Below are positions 32,892 to 40,887 of a stretch of 64,000 bases of DNA, piece by piece (the stretch's first letter is position 1; each line of letters opens with the position of its first letter). Source of the DNA: an uncultured Saprospiraceae bacterium. GTDB lineage: Bacteria > Bacteroidota > Bacteroidia > Chitinophagales > Saprospiraceae. The DNA is taken from NCBI GenBank assembly GCA_937926205.1, contig CALEYL010000036.1, forward strand, positions 1-64,000. Direction: 5' to 3'. Below the pieces are notes generated by a model that worked only from the letters and a program-made list of their open reading frames with translations, was not told where the DNA came from and ran no database searches. The translations under genes were made by a program, and so were the position numbers.

Positions 32892-35800
32892 TTACAAATT
32901 CAACCAGCCCAGGATCCACTGCATTCCCATCGGTGACCGGGTCAGCCCATTGTACATCAAGTGGTTGTCAATCAACAGCTGGCCGCCGTCTTTGCTGCTT
33001 CCCCCGGTATCTTCAGATTTGAAGGCCTCAAAAGTGGGATACGTGAGGACGGGCATTTTGGCAGCTGCCAACGCCTTATTTACTGCTGCAAAATCTTTGG
33101 CTAAGAAGGCATCGAATCGCGTTTGCAAAACAGCCATGTCTTTTTCCAGTTTCGTTGCACGCTGCGATTGTGAGGTGGAAGGCTGGCCCGGATAGCTGCT
33201 TATCTGGCGGTACAGATCGGAGATGCGTTCGCCCAGGCGCTCGTCTGAATCGACATAGAAGTCGCCGCCCAAAGCGACCAGACTGTCTTTACCGATCCTG
33301 GCATTTTGCGCCAGCTGGTCAAGTGATTTTTTCAGCTTGCCTTTTACACCGCTTACTGCCCCTGCTTTTTTTTCTATTTCGCCAAAAACGTGATAGATAT
33401 AGGCCAGTTTTTCCGATAGGTTGTACAGGCTCATGGTGGTTTCGCGCTGTATTTTTCGTCCGGCTTCGGTATAAACAGATTCCGGATCGTTGATGAGCGT
33501 GAAACTGCTGGTGTATGTTTCTTTCCCTTTATTGATCCTGACTTCGTAGGTTCCGGCTTCAAGGTTTGGACCAAATAAGGAGCCAAACAAGGCGTTGCGG
33601 TTATTGGTCGGCGGAGATTTGGGCTTTTCCATGGATGTCGGCATTTCGACCAGGTTGATGCCCGCTGATTTACCTGCCGGAATGGTGCGCAGCAATTTGC
33701 CGTCTTTCCAGATTTCGATGTCCATTTTGCCGAAAGTATGGCGCTTTGACATGTAGTAGCCGATCTGTGCAGCCGACGGCGGATTTCCGGCAACATAATT
33801 GCCCGAACCGCCAAACCAGCTGCCTCCTGCGCCGGGATCGCGCAAGACCGTTGGCGCCAGTTCGAAGAAGTGCAGCGGCGCTTTCAGAACCTCGGCATTC
33901 AACTGGCGCAGCGGCGTGATGTCGTCCAGCAGAACAACGCCCCGGCCATGTGTTGCCAATACCAGCGAAGGATCGCGCGGGTGGATCACCATGTCGTGGA
34001 CGGCTACTCTCGGAAGGTTGTTTTCAAAGTGCGCCCAGTTGGCGCCGCCATCTACCGAGATGTACAAACCGAACTCTGTGCCCAGAAACAAGAGTTCCGG
34101 ATTCACGAGATCCTGACGAATGCAGTAGGCAAAGCCTTCTATTTGCGGCGTAGTCAGGCTGACCCAGCTTTTGCCGAGGTCCGTGGTTTTGTAAACATAG
34201 GTTTTGGTATCGCCCGTCCGGTGTCCGTCGAAGGTAGCGAATGCCGTATTTTTATCAAAACGCCCCGGCTCAATGAAGCTCACCCAGGTATTGGCCGGAA
34301 GGCCGCCGACATTTGCCGTCACATTACTCCAGGAGCCGCCTGCGTTAGCCGTTACCTGGATATTGCCGTCGTCGGTGCCTGCCCATACAATATTGCCGTC
34401 TTTGTAAGCTTCTGCAATGGCATAAATGGTGCAGTGGTTTTCAGCGTCAGAATTGTCAATTGTCAGACCTCCGGACTGCTTTTGCTTTAATTTTTCCGGA
34501 TTGTTGGTGGTCAGATCGGGTGAAATGCGTTTCCAGGTATCCCCCATGTCAGTTGACATAAAGAGGTATTGCGAAGCGAAATACATGCGATCCGTATTGG
34601 TTGGGCTGAGGTGAATGGGCGTATTCCAGTTGAAACGGTAATCGGCTTCTCCGGCAACGGGGTAGGGCTTAATTTCTTTGGCCATACCGGTTTTGGAGTT
34701 GTAGCGAACCAAATTGCCGCCCTGGTATTCGCTGAAAATGAACTCTTTTTTGGTTGGGTGGCGGAACGAATAAAAGCCATCGCCGCCAAAAGTAGATTTC
34801 CAGTCGGAGTTGGAAATGCCGCCAGCTTTTCGCGAAGGCGCATACCAGGAACCATTGTCCTGCAAGCCACCGTAAACGTTGAAAGGCCTGTCGTCATCCA
34901 CACTAACGTGGTAGAATTGCGAAACGGGCAGGTTCATCCACATTTTGAAGCTGCGGCCCCGGTCAAGCGATTCATATACGCCACCGTCGGTGCCGATGAT
35001 GACGTGTTTGGTGTTGCTGGGGTTGATCCAGATATCGTGGATATCAGAGTGCACACTGCCGTCTATGGCCCTGAAACGATCGCCCCGATCTTCTGAGATG
35101 ATCATGTTGAGGCCGCATTTCATCACGATGCTGTCGTTTTTAGGGTCAACAACCATTTTGGAAAAATAGAACGGGCGAACGGTTGTATTAAAGTCATTGC
35201 TGACTTTTTTCCAGGATGCGCCTTTGTCTTCAGACAGGTACAATCCTTTTTTGTCTTTGCTTTTGCATTCTACGGTTACATAAACCACGTTACTGTTGGA
35301 GGGCGCAACAGCTACGGCCATCCGGCCCAGTGTTTCCTGAGGAAGTCCGTTGTGAATGGTATTCCAGGTGGCGCCGCCGTCGGTTGATTTGTAAAGCCCG
35401 CTTTTGCCGTTGAAGCCGGAATCAAAATTCCAGGGCTGGCGGCGGAAACTCCACATGGCAGCATAGAGCACATCCGGGTTTTCAGGATCCATGCTCAGGT
35501 CAGCGCCGCCGGTATTTTCGTCGATGTAGAGTACTTTTTTCCAGGTGGTGCCGCCGTCGGTCGTTTTGAAAATGCCCCGCTCTTCGTTGGCATTCCAGAG
35601 GTGACCCAAAGCCGCAACATATACCGTATTGGGATCTTTCGGGTGAATGATGATGTCGCTGATGCGCTCGGAATCTTTGAGGCCCATGAGTTTCCAGGAG
35701 GTGCCGCCGTCGGTCGTTTTGTAAATTCCGTTTCCAACCGAAACGCTGTTCCGAACCCAGGGTTCTCCGGTACCAACCCATACGGTTTGTGGGTTGCTCT

Positions 35801-36095
35801 GATCTATGGTTATTTTTCCGATAGATTGGGTGTAGTCGTCAAAAACAGGGCGAAAATCGGCGCTGCCGCTGATGGATTTCCAAACACCACCACCTGCTGA
35901 ACCGACATAAATAATTTCGGGTGAGGCATTGACGACGTCAATCGAAGCAATGCGACCACTCATCAGTGCCGGACCGATGTGGCGGGCGCGAATGGAACCC
36001 AGCAGGCCGGATAATTTGTCCGATTGTGCCTGCAAACCGGCCAATCCTGCGAAAAAAAGAAGGAAAAGGGAGAAATGTATTTTTCGATACATCAT
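32892..36095 (-). CDS. secreted BNR/sortilin-like repeat protein
   Basis: A 1067-residue exported protein (signal MYRKIHFSLFLLFFAGLAGL, mature from about QAQ). Residues about 30-770 are tandem beta-propeller blades of the VPS10/BNR type, each with a dip such as GIYKTTDGGTSWKLMG, GIFKTTDGGTTWKKVLYIDE, GLYKSTDGGATWNTI and GLYLSEDKGASWKKVSNDF (the S/T-x-D-x-G-x-x-W Asp box). Such repeats appear in sialidases and in photosystem assembly factor Ycf48, but no glycosidase active site is obvious here. The C-terminal 300 residues contain a short Ig-like segment (EAGTYEVRINKGKETYTSSF) and a helical tail. It may be a scaffold or a hydrolase of surface or foreign polymers; the function is unproven. No type IX sorting domain is visible. 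Confidence 0.82.
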   Translation of the reverse strand: MMYRKIHFSLFLLFFAGLAGLQAQSDKLSGLLGSIRARHIGPALMSGRIASIDVVNASPEIIYVGSAGGGVWKSISGSADFRPVFDDYTQSIGKITIDQSNPQTVWVGTGEPWVRNSVSVGNGIYKTTDGGTSWKLMGLKDSERISDIIIHPKDPNTVYVAALGHLWNANEERGIFKTTDGGTTWKKVLYIDENTGGADLSMDPENPDVLYAAMWSFRRQPWNFDSGFNGKSGLYKSTDGGATWNTIHNGLPQETLGRMAVAVAPSNSNVVYVTVECKSKDKKGLYLSEDKGASWKKVSNDFNTTVRPFYFSKMVVDPKNDSIVMKCGLNMIISEDRGDRFRAIDGSVHSDIHDIWINPSNTKHVIIGTDGGVYESLDRGRSFKMWMNLPVSQFYHVSVDDDRPFNVYGGLQDNGSWYAPSRKAGGISNSDWKSTFGGDGFYSFRHPTKKEFIFSEYQGGNLVRYNSKTGMAKEIKPYPVAGEADYRFNWNTPIHLSPTNTDRMYFASQYLFMSTDMGDTWKRISPDLTTNNPEKLKQKQSGGLTIDNSDAENHCTIYAIAEAYKDGNIVWAGTDDGNIQVTANAGGSWSNVTANVGGLPANTWVSFIEPGRFDKNTAFATFDGHRTGDTKTYVYKTTDLGKSWVSLTTPQIEGFAYCIRQDLVNPELLFLGTEFGLYISVDGGANWAHFENNLPRVAVHDMVIHPRDPSLVLATHGRGVVLLDDITPLRQLNAEVLKAPLHFFELAPTVLRDPGAGGSWFGGSGNYVAGNPPSAAQIGYYMSKRHTFGKMDIEIWKDGKLLRTIPAGKSAGINLVEMPTSMEKPKSPPTNNRNALFGSLFGPNLEAGTYEVRINKGKETYTSSFTLINDPESVYTEAGRKIQRETTMSLYNLSEKLAYIYHVFGEIEKKAGAVSGVKGKLKKSLDQLAQNARIGKDSLVALGGDFYVDSDERLGERISDLYRQISSYPGQPSTSQSQRATKLEKDMAVLQTRFDAFLAKDFAAVNKALAAAKMPVLTYPTFEAFKSEDTGGSSKDGGQLLIDNHLMYNGLTRSPMGMQWILGWLNL

Positions 36096-36262
36096 GATTT
36101 AGGGTGTTTGGTATGAAAAGTGAAGTGTCCGCAAAACAGGTGAAATGTCCTGTAATCCTGCTGAACTTCGGGTGGTATTCAAAAGAAGTGCCGGGACAGA
36201 GGAGGAGCGGGGAGAAGGGAATGAATGATCACCCCCTTCTCCCGAACTCTCGCCACGGGCGA

Positions 36263-36982
36263 TTACTTCTTAGGGAATGCAAAGAAATTATCGTCGTATG
36301 CAGCATTCAGCTCAACTGATTGGATGGTAATCTTTTGAACAGATTGGCCACCCATTTTACTCTCCATAAAGAAGGGGAACATCATGCCATCAACTTCCTG
36401 GTAATCGCTGAAATACATTTCCGAATTTTGGCCTTTCATCTGGCCGCTGCTGATGGTGGTTCTGACCATGATCGGCACATAGTATTCAGCATCAAAGAAA
36501 TAGTCCTCAATGTCGCCATTCTGTTTTGTCAGCTTAATCTGCCAGGTTTCAGTGCCTTCAATGGTTTCTTTACCAACCAATTCTACCGAATTGCCTTTTT
36601 CTGCATAGTTCAAAAATTCACTTTCAAACTTCTGTTTCGTCATCTCTTCAGACATTTCTGCAGGCATTTTCTGAGGCTCATCTCCACCAGCGAAAGGATT
36701 GATCCACCAGGCGTCGGTGCCATCATAAGCCTGTACAATGCCTTTGCCCTGAACGCTCACTTCTACACGCTGTTTGTTTGGACGGGCGGAGTAAATGGTG
36801 CCGGGAAATTCCATTCCCTGCATGCTCATGGTGCCGCTCATTTTAGAAGAGCTTAGTGCGTTCCACTTTTCGAGGCCTCCGGTATTTTCAAAATATTTTG
36901 CGAGAATGTCGTCTGCGGTTTGTGCCTGAACGGCAACAAAAGCGCAAAGTGCGATGAATACGCTAAAAAATTGCTTCTGCAT
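36263..36982 (-). CDS. LolA-like outer membrane lipoprotein-sorting family protein
   Basis: A 239-residue exported protein (signal FFSVFIALCAFVAVQAQ). The rest has the concave beta-sheet pattern of the LolA/LolB fold: TADDILAKYFENTGGLEKWN at the start, MSGTMSMQGMEFPGTIYSAR, VQAYDGTDAWWINPF, and FFDAEYYVPIMVRTTIS. Such short paralogues in Bacteroidota bind hydrophobic ligands, and their exact cargo is unknown; true LolA would be accompanied by lolCDE, which is not here. It is transcribed in the same direction as the BNR gene, with 167 gene-free bases between. Confidence 0.72.
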   Translation of the reverse strand: MQKQFFSVFIALCAFVAVQAQTADDILAKYFENTGGLEKWNALSSSKMSGTMSMQGMEFPGTIYSARPNKQRVEVSVQGKGIVQAYDGTDAWWINPFAGGDEPQKMPAEMSEEMTKQKFESEFLNYAEKGNSVELVGKETIEGTETWQIKLTKQNGDIEDYFFDAEYYVPIMVRTTISSGQMKGQNSEMYFSDYQEVDGMMFPFFMESKMGGQSVQKITIQSVELNAAYDDNFFAFPKK

Positions 36983-37202
36983 AGTTGTATACGATTTGAT
37001 AGAAAATGGATGGAATATTGAAATTCTTTGCGAAATAAAGAAAAGCTGCCGCTACTGCCAAACTATTCTCGATAAAGCGGCTCTCATCATAGATTGAAAG
37101 CGGCTTTTTTGAATTTTGATAAGCAACTTTGTCTTACAACTCCTGTCATTATATCAAATTTATCAACCCGATTGTTCACAAATTTTTTAAAACCCGATTG
37201 TT

Positions 37203-37565
37203 ATGAAAAAGATTTTTTTTCTGGCAGCCCTGCTGTTGGGCTTCACGGCTATGCCCGCACTCGCCTCCGAAGGGAATACTGAAGGCAAAGTTTTGGTAAA
37301 AGTCACTGCAAATGAAGGTAAAGTTCTGAAAATCAATTTGGCAAACCTTCAAAAAGTGAAAACTGTCGTTCGACTCAAAGACCTGAAAGGGAACAGCTTT
37401 TTCAGCAAAGTGATTCGCAACCACAATGGTTTTCGCTCTTTTTTAGACTTAAACCAGTTGCCAAAAGGCAGATACATCCTCTCGGTAAACCATGGCGATA
37501 AACTCATGAGCCAGGTAGTTGTTATAGGAGAGGAAGGGATGCAATTGTCAGCCTTTTCGAGTTAG
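37203..37565 (+). CDS. small exported protein, DUF3244-like fold
   Basis: A 120-residue secreted protein with signal peptide MKKIFFLAALLLGFTAMPAL. The mature part is a single beta-sandwich: VLVKVTANEGKVLKINLANL, SFFSKVIRNHNGFRSFLDL, then LPKGRYILSVNHGDKLMSQV, ending in VVVIGEEG. The LPKGRYILSV segment is like the last strands of type IX sorting domains and of DUF3244. It is too short to carry a separate passenger, so it may be a stand-alone adhesin-like module or chaperone. A terminator follows immediately. Confidence 0.65.
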   Translation: MKKIFFLAALLLGFTAMPALASEGNTEGKVLVKVTANEGKVLKINLANLQKVKTVVRLKDLKGNSFFSKVIRNHNGFRSFLDLNQLPKGRYILSVNHGDKLMSQVVVIGEEGMQLSAFSS

Positions 37566-37589
37566 CACTATCAATGCATATTAAAACGG

Positions 37590-37635
37590 CAGCCTTTGAA
37601 AGCAGTGAGAACGCTTTTGAAGGCTGTTTTTTTAG
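37590..37635 (+). terminator. Rho-independent terminator
   Basis: CAGCCTTTGAAAGC pairs with GCTTTTGAAGGCTG around a nine-base loop and is followed by a run of seven T, 25 bases after the stop of the small exported protein. It overlaps the last codons of the convergent nitroreductase gene. Confidence 0.75.
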
Positions 37636-38288
37636 TAAAAGGACATCACCGCCTCTTTTCCTTTGCGTTTGATGTCTGGCACGGTCGCTTCATCTGAAGG
37701 ATACCCAACCGGGATGAGCAGGAATGGCCGTTCATTGTCGGGACGATTCAGGATTTTTTGTAGAAAATTCATCGGACTCGGCGTATGCGTCAAGGCAACC
37801 AGCCCCGCATCGTGAAGGGCTGCCAGCAAAAAACCACAGGCTATGCCCACGGATTCCGGCACGTAATAATTCTTGCGCTTTTCTGCCCCCACCACATCGT
37901 GCAGGCGTTTAAAAACCACAATCAAAAAAGGCGCTGTTTCTAAAAAAGGCTTGTGCCAATCGGTACCGAAAGGAAGCAGATCTTCGAGCCAGTCCGGCGT
38001 CATACGGCCATGGTAGTTTTGGTATTCTTCTTCTTCCGCGGCCTCCCGGATGGCTTTTTTGACTTCCGGATTTTCAACAACACAGAAGTGCCAGGGTTGT
38101 TTGTGTGCCCCCGATGGCGCGGAAGAGGCCGTCATAATGACATTCTCGATGACCTCCCGTGGTACGGGCTTGTCAGAAAAATCGCGCAGGGTGCGGCGGC
38201 GATCCATGAATTCATAAAACGATCGGCTTCGCTGCAGCATTTCTTCTGGGCTGCGCTGTTCTATGCTAAAAGGAAGGAAAGTATTCAT
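37632..38288 (-). CDS. nitroreductase family protein, iodotyrosine deiodinase-like
   Basis: A 218-residue FMN oxidoreductase, with the start set at 38288 (MNTFLPFSIEQRSPEEMLQR). The FMN site shows RRTLRDFSDKPVP at about residues 32-44 and SAPSGAHKQPWHFCVV at about 62-77. The centre (AEEEEYQNYHGRMTPDWLED, then GTDWHKPFLETAPFLIVVF) and the C-terminal GFLLAALHDAGL-TLTHTPSPMNFL match the iodotyrosine deiodinase subgroup, including the EAEEEE-Y lid that closes over halotyrosine. A bacterial enzyme of this group reduces halogenated tyrosines; the natural substrate here is not known. The gene is divergent from the small gene at 38413. Confidence 0.88.
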   Translation of the reverse strand: MNTFLPFSIEQRSPEEMLQRSRSFYEFMDRRRTLRDFSDKPVPREVIENVIMTASSAPSGAHKQPWHFCVVENPEVKKAIREAAEEEEYQNYHGRMTPDWLEDLLPFGTDWHKPFLETAPFLIVVFKRLHDVVGAEKRKNYYVPESVGIACGFLLAALHDAGLVALTHTPSPMNFLQKILNRPDNERPFLLIPVGYPSDEATVPDIKRKGKEAVMSFY

Positions 38289-38412
38289 GCCTCTTTTGTT
38301 GTAAAATAATTGTTGCAAGGTTTGAATAAAATCTTGAAAATTACAGCAACGTTGCGTATATTTGTCACTATCACGGCTATCTTTCAGGGTTTTGGGGTAA
38401 TGTATTTTTCTT

Positions 38413-38670
38413 ATGATAATGACCACAACACACTATATTTTTGATGAGTTGGCAGAGTTACTTGCCGGGATGAACCCTGAAAGCGTTCTGGCTTTTCATA
38501 CGTCTGCAAAAGCACAAAAACGATTGGAAGCATTATTGTTGAAAAATAAAACGGTAACAGGCCTGACAGATGTAGAAAAAAACGAACTGGAACAATTGAT
38601 GTTGGTGGAACACATCGTCAGCTTAGCCAAAGCTCGAGCCCTCAAAAAGTTATCTGTTTCTTCAAAATGA
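38413..38670 (+). CDS. small hypothetical protein paired with an HNH nuclease remnant
   Basis: An 85-residue soluble helical protein (two Met near the start; the first is kept). Sequence features are a hydrophobic opening YIFDELAELLAGMNPESVLA, KAQKRLEALLLKNKTVTGLT and LEQLMLVEHIVSLAKARALK. Its stop codon overlaps the ATG of an HNH endonuclease-type frame (ATGA), the arrangement seen where such short proteins sit upstream of HNH nucleases in Bacteroidota and Cyanobacteria; the pair may act as a small mobile or toxin-antitoxin-like unit. Because the nuclease part is broken, this gene may be relict. Confidence 0.6.
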   Translation: MIMTTTHYIFDELAELLAGMNPESVLAFHTSAKAQKRLEALLLKNKTVTGLTDVEKNELEQLMLVEHIVSLAKARALKKLSVSSK

Positions 38671-38833
38671 GCAGGCAATTGACTCGGGCTACGCGTCAGT
38701 TTATTGCGCTAAGGGCAAATTTTCGTTGCGAATATTGCTTGAAACCAGATTTAATTGCCAACTTTTCTTTTCATATCGAACACATCATCATCAGGAACGT
38801 TTGGAATTGATCGCTGCCGGTATTTACCCTTAA
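38667..38833 (+). pseudogene. HNH endonuclease remnant with internal deletion
   Basis: From ATG 38667 a 47-codon frame reads SRQLTRATRQFIALRANFRC, then CEYCLKPDLI and HIEHIII, the first half of an HNH nuclease (the CxxC and the first His of the site). It then stops at 38808-38810. In the +2 frame from about 38794 the sequence encodes ERLELIAAGIYP followed by a stop at 38831-38833, the usual C-terminus of this family. The middle, with the second zinc pair and catalytic residues, is gone. This is a plain internal deletion with a frame change, leaving both ends. Confidence 0.75.
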
Positions 38834-38866
38834 TTTGCATTTCCCCTGCAATACCCCCTATATTTG
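38834..38866 (+). promoter_or_regulatory. promoter of the ARPP-1-type lipoprotein gene
   Basis: TTTG at 38834-38837 and TATATTTG at 38859-38866 are separated by 21 bases, a good match to the Bacteroidota -33/-7 pair. The ATG at 38885 follows 18 bases after the -7 box, so the leader is very short. The HNH remnant ends right at the -33 box. Confidence 0.5.
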
Positions 38867-38884
38867 TATGCAAAACCAGACAAC

Positions 38885-39880
38885 ATGAAGTCTAAGCACA
38901 TCCTTTTGTTTTCCCTGCTGGCCATCGGCGCCTGTAAGACCGAAACGACTGATCAGAATACTTCCATGCCGCAACTGACCGGGATTGAAGTCAACCAAAC
39001 CGATAACCCGGAATGGCAATACGAAAACCTGCGACTCTATCCGATCATGGCCGACGCCTCTTTTATTGCCGGACACGCTGCTGCAGCTGACTACATCGGA
39101 CTAAAAGATGCCATGGCTTTGCCCAAATTCCGGATCGTTGAGAAAAAACCTTTTGGCCGTTTTACGGACAGCGGCGCCGTGAACATGCTGACGGTAGAGA
39201 ACCGGACCAACCAGGCAGTATTCCTGATGTCCGGTGATGTTGTAAAAGGAGGAAACCAGGACCGCATCATCGCTGAAGACATGGTGGTGCCCCCTGTCGC
39301 CATAGCCAATACACCCGTTTTTTGTGTTGAAAAAGGCCGCTGGCAATACCGGGAAGAAGAAACCGATGATGTCGCTAAAAAAGTTTATGCTTTCAAAGGC
39401 TACTACAATGTCGCTGCAAGCGAACTCAGGCAAACGGTAAAAGAAACTCAAAATCAGGGAGAAGTCTGGGCAAAAGTAAACGACATTACTTCTGCCAATG
39501 GCGCCAGCAATGGCACCTCTGCCTATACCGGGCTGGAAGGTTCAAAAGCTTTTGTCGAAGCGCGCGAACAATACCTGCACTACTTCGGAGGCAAATTTGA
39601 CCAGACGGAAAACATCGTCGGCATGGTAGCAGTAAATGGCGATCACATCATTGGAGCGGATGTATTTGCGCATCCTGCTTTGTTTAAAAAGCAATTTCCG
39701 GCATTGCTGCACAGCTACGTCACGGATGTTGTTACCCATAAAAACAGCGGAAAGCTCAGCGAGGCCAAAATGGACAAATGGCTGAAGGGTTTTACCGAAT
39801 CCTGGACGAAGAAAGGCGCTTCTGATACGAAGTTTTACGATAAAGGAATGATGGTTCACTTTAGCCATTTTTCGAGGTAA
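38885..39880 (+). CDS. ARPP-1-domain (DUF6569-like) lipoprotein
   Basis: A 331-residue exported protein with the start set at 38885. The signal ends in a lipobox (LLFSLLAIGAC), so it is lipid-anchored. The conserved section at about residues 40-160 (YENLRLYPIMADASF, LTVENRTNQAVFLMSGDVVK, GGNQDRIIAEDMVVPPVAIA, VFCVEKGRWQYR) is the ARPP-1 pattern (ARG and rhodanese-phosphatase-associated protein), annotated DUF6569 in some databases. The usual function is unknown. The C-terminal third (about 190-330) is less recognisable. It is convergent with the LON-domain gene, with a shared terminator between. Confidence 0.75.
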   Translation: MKSKHILLFSLLAIGACKTETTDQNTSMPQLTGIEVNQTDNPEWQYENLRLYPIMADASFIAGHAAAADYIGLKDAMALPKFRIVEKKPFGRFTDSGAVNMLTVENRTNQAVFLMSGDVVKGGNQDRIIAEDMVVPPVAIANTPVFCVEKGRWQYREEETDDVAKKVYAFKGYYNVAASELRQTVKETQNQGEVWAKVNDITSANGASNGTSAYTGLEGSKAFVEAREQYLHYFGGKFDQTENIVGMVAVNGDHIIGADVFAHPALFKKQFPALLHSYVTDVVTHKNSGKLSEAKMDKWLKGFTESWTKKGASDTKFYDKGMMVHFSHFSR

Positions 39881-39886
39881 AAGGCT

Positions 39887-39931
39887 GATTTTAAACCTAT
39901 AAGGTTTTTAAAAATATTATAGGTTTAAATC
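39887..39931. terminator. bidirectional terminator
   Basis: GATTTTAAACCTATAA and TTATAGGTTTAAATC form a 15-bp A/T-rich stem with a one-base bulge and a 14-base loop that itself holds a T-run. It lies between two convergent genes, and its right arm overlaps the last codons of the LON-domain gene. Confidence 0.55.
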
Positions 39932-40558
39932 TAAAGGCGGGATGTTCTTGAAATGCCCGTTCATTTGTGCCCGTTTCCGAAGGTTTTCCATCTCTTTTGC
40001 CATGGGGACGACGCGTTCCAGGTGCAGTAACATGTGCTCTTGCCGCTCGATGGCGTTGCGGAGTGTCAACAATTCGTACTCCTGCTCGACGGAGAATCCA
40101 ACGTGGTGACCGATTTGGTAAGTGAGAAAATTTTCAGCTGTTTCGGGCAGTTTTTTCTGGATGCCGAGTACCTCGAAAAGGTCCCGTGTTAGTTCAAGAA
40201 TCTGCTCATTCACGACTTCATCTTCATTGAAGTCAATTTCAAGCTGCTCAATGTCCGCACCGGGGTAAAGCTTACCCGGCACCTGGCGGTAAAAGCGGTT
40301 GACCTGAAAGATGCCCCCCGCCACTGTGCGGATGTCCATTTCTCCGCCCGGGTAGCGTTTTTCAATCGCGCTCAATCGGATTTCCGTTCCAAGTTTTGAT
40401 AATTTTCCATCGATGTATGCGGGAATGCCAAAGGTAATGTCTTCTGACTCACACACACTTATCAATTGGCGATAGCGTGGTTCGAAAATGTGCAGGTTGA
40501 GGTTTTCGCCGGGAAAAACCACCATCTGCAAGGGAAAAAGGGGGATGAATTTGTGCAT
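39917..40558 (-). CDS. LON peptidase substrate-binding domain protein
   Basis: A 213-residue cytoplasmic protein made only of the N-terminal substrate-binding domain of Lon proteases, lacking the ATPase and peptidase parts. The opening IPLFPLQMVVFPGENLNLHI, then FEPRYRQLI and FGIPAYIDG, is the family's fingerprint. The middle (GTEIRLSAIEKRYPGGEMDI) and the helical end (LLTLRNAIERQEHMLLHLER) fit too. Such stand-alone domains may act as adaptors for degradation or sensors; the partner is unknown. It begins near a gene-free gap of 329 bases. Confidence 0.88.
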   Translation of the reverse strand: MHKFIPLFPLQMVVFPGENLNLHIFEPRYRQLISVCESEDITFGIPAYIDGKLSKLGTEIRLSAIEKRYPGGEMDIRTVAGGIFQVNRFYRQVPGKLYPGADIEQLEIDFNEDEVVNEQILELTRDLFEVLGIQKKLPETAENFLTYQIGHHVGFSVEQEYELLTLRNAIERQEHMLLHLERVVPMAKEMENLRKRAQMNGHFKNIPPLDLNL

Positions 40559-40887
40559 GATATTAATAAAATGTCAGAGATCAGTGGTTAATAATCAGGT
40601 GGCTGAACGTCGTATCGCCTAAAGGTGCTATAAAAATCAAATTGAATCGTTTTTTGTTCGCAATCCATAAAATATTTTGTGCCTAAGTTCATTAATAAAG
40701 CACAAAATAGCACTATCTTTTCCTCGCTTTTCCTGCGTGCCTCCCTTTTGGCAAAGCATACTATGTGATACCCGCGCGGGATGGTTTGAAGGATCAACTA
40801 TCTCAAACACAATTCCTGATAGCACAAAGGTCAGGTTTTCTTACTTCTAAAGTCATCTAATTTGCACAACATTCAAAAAACGGCAGC
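40559..40887. other. gene-free interval between divergent genes
   Basis: Between the LON-domain gene and the macroglobulin gene. Only short frames occur. No strong hairpin, array or operator was recognised. TAATTTG at 40859-40865 is one base short of a perfect -7 box for the rightward gene. Confidence 0.4.
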
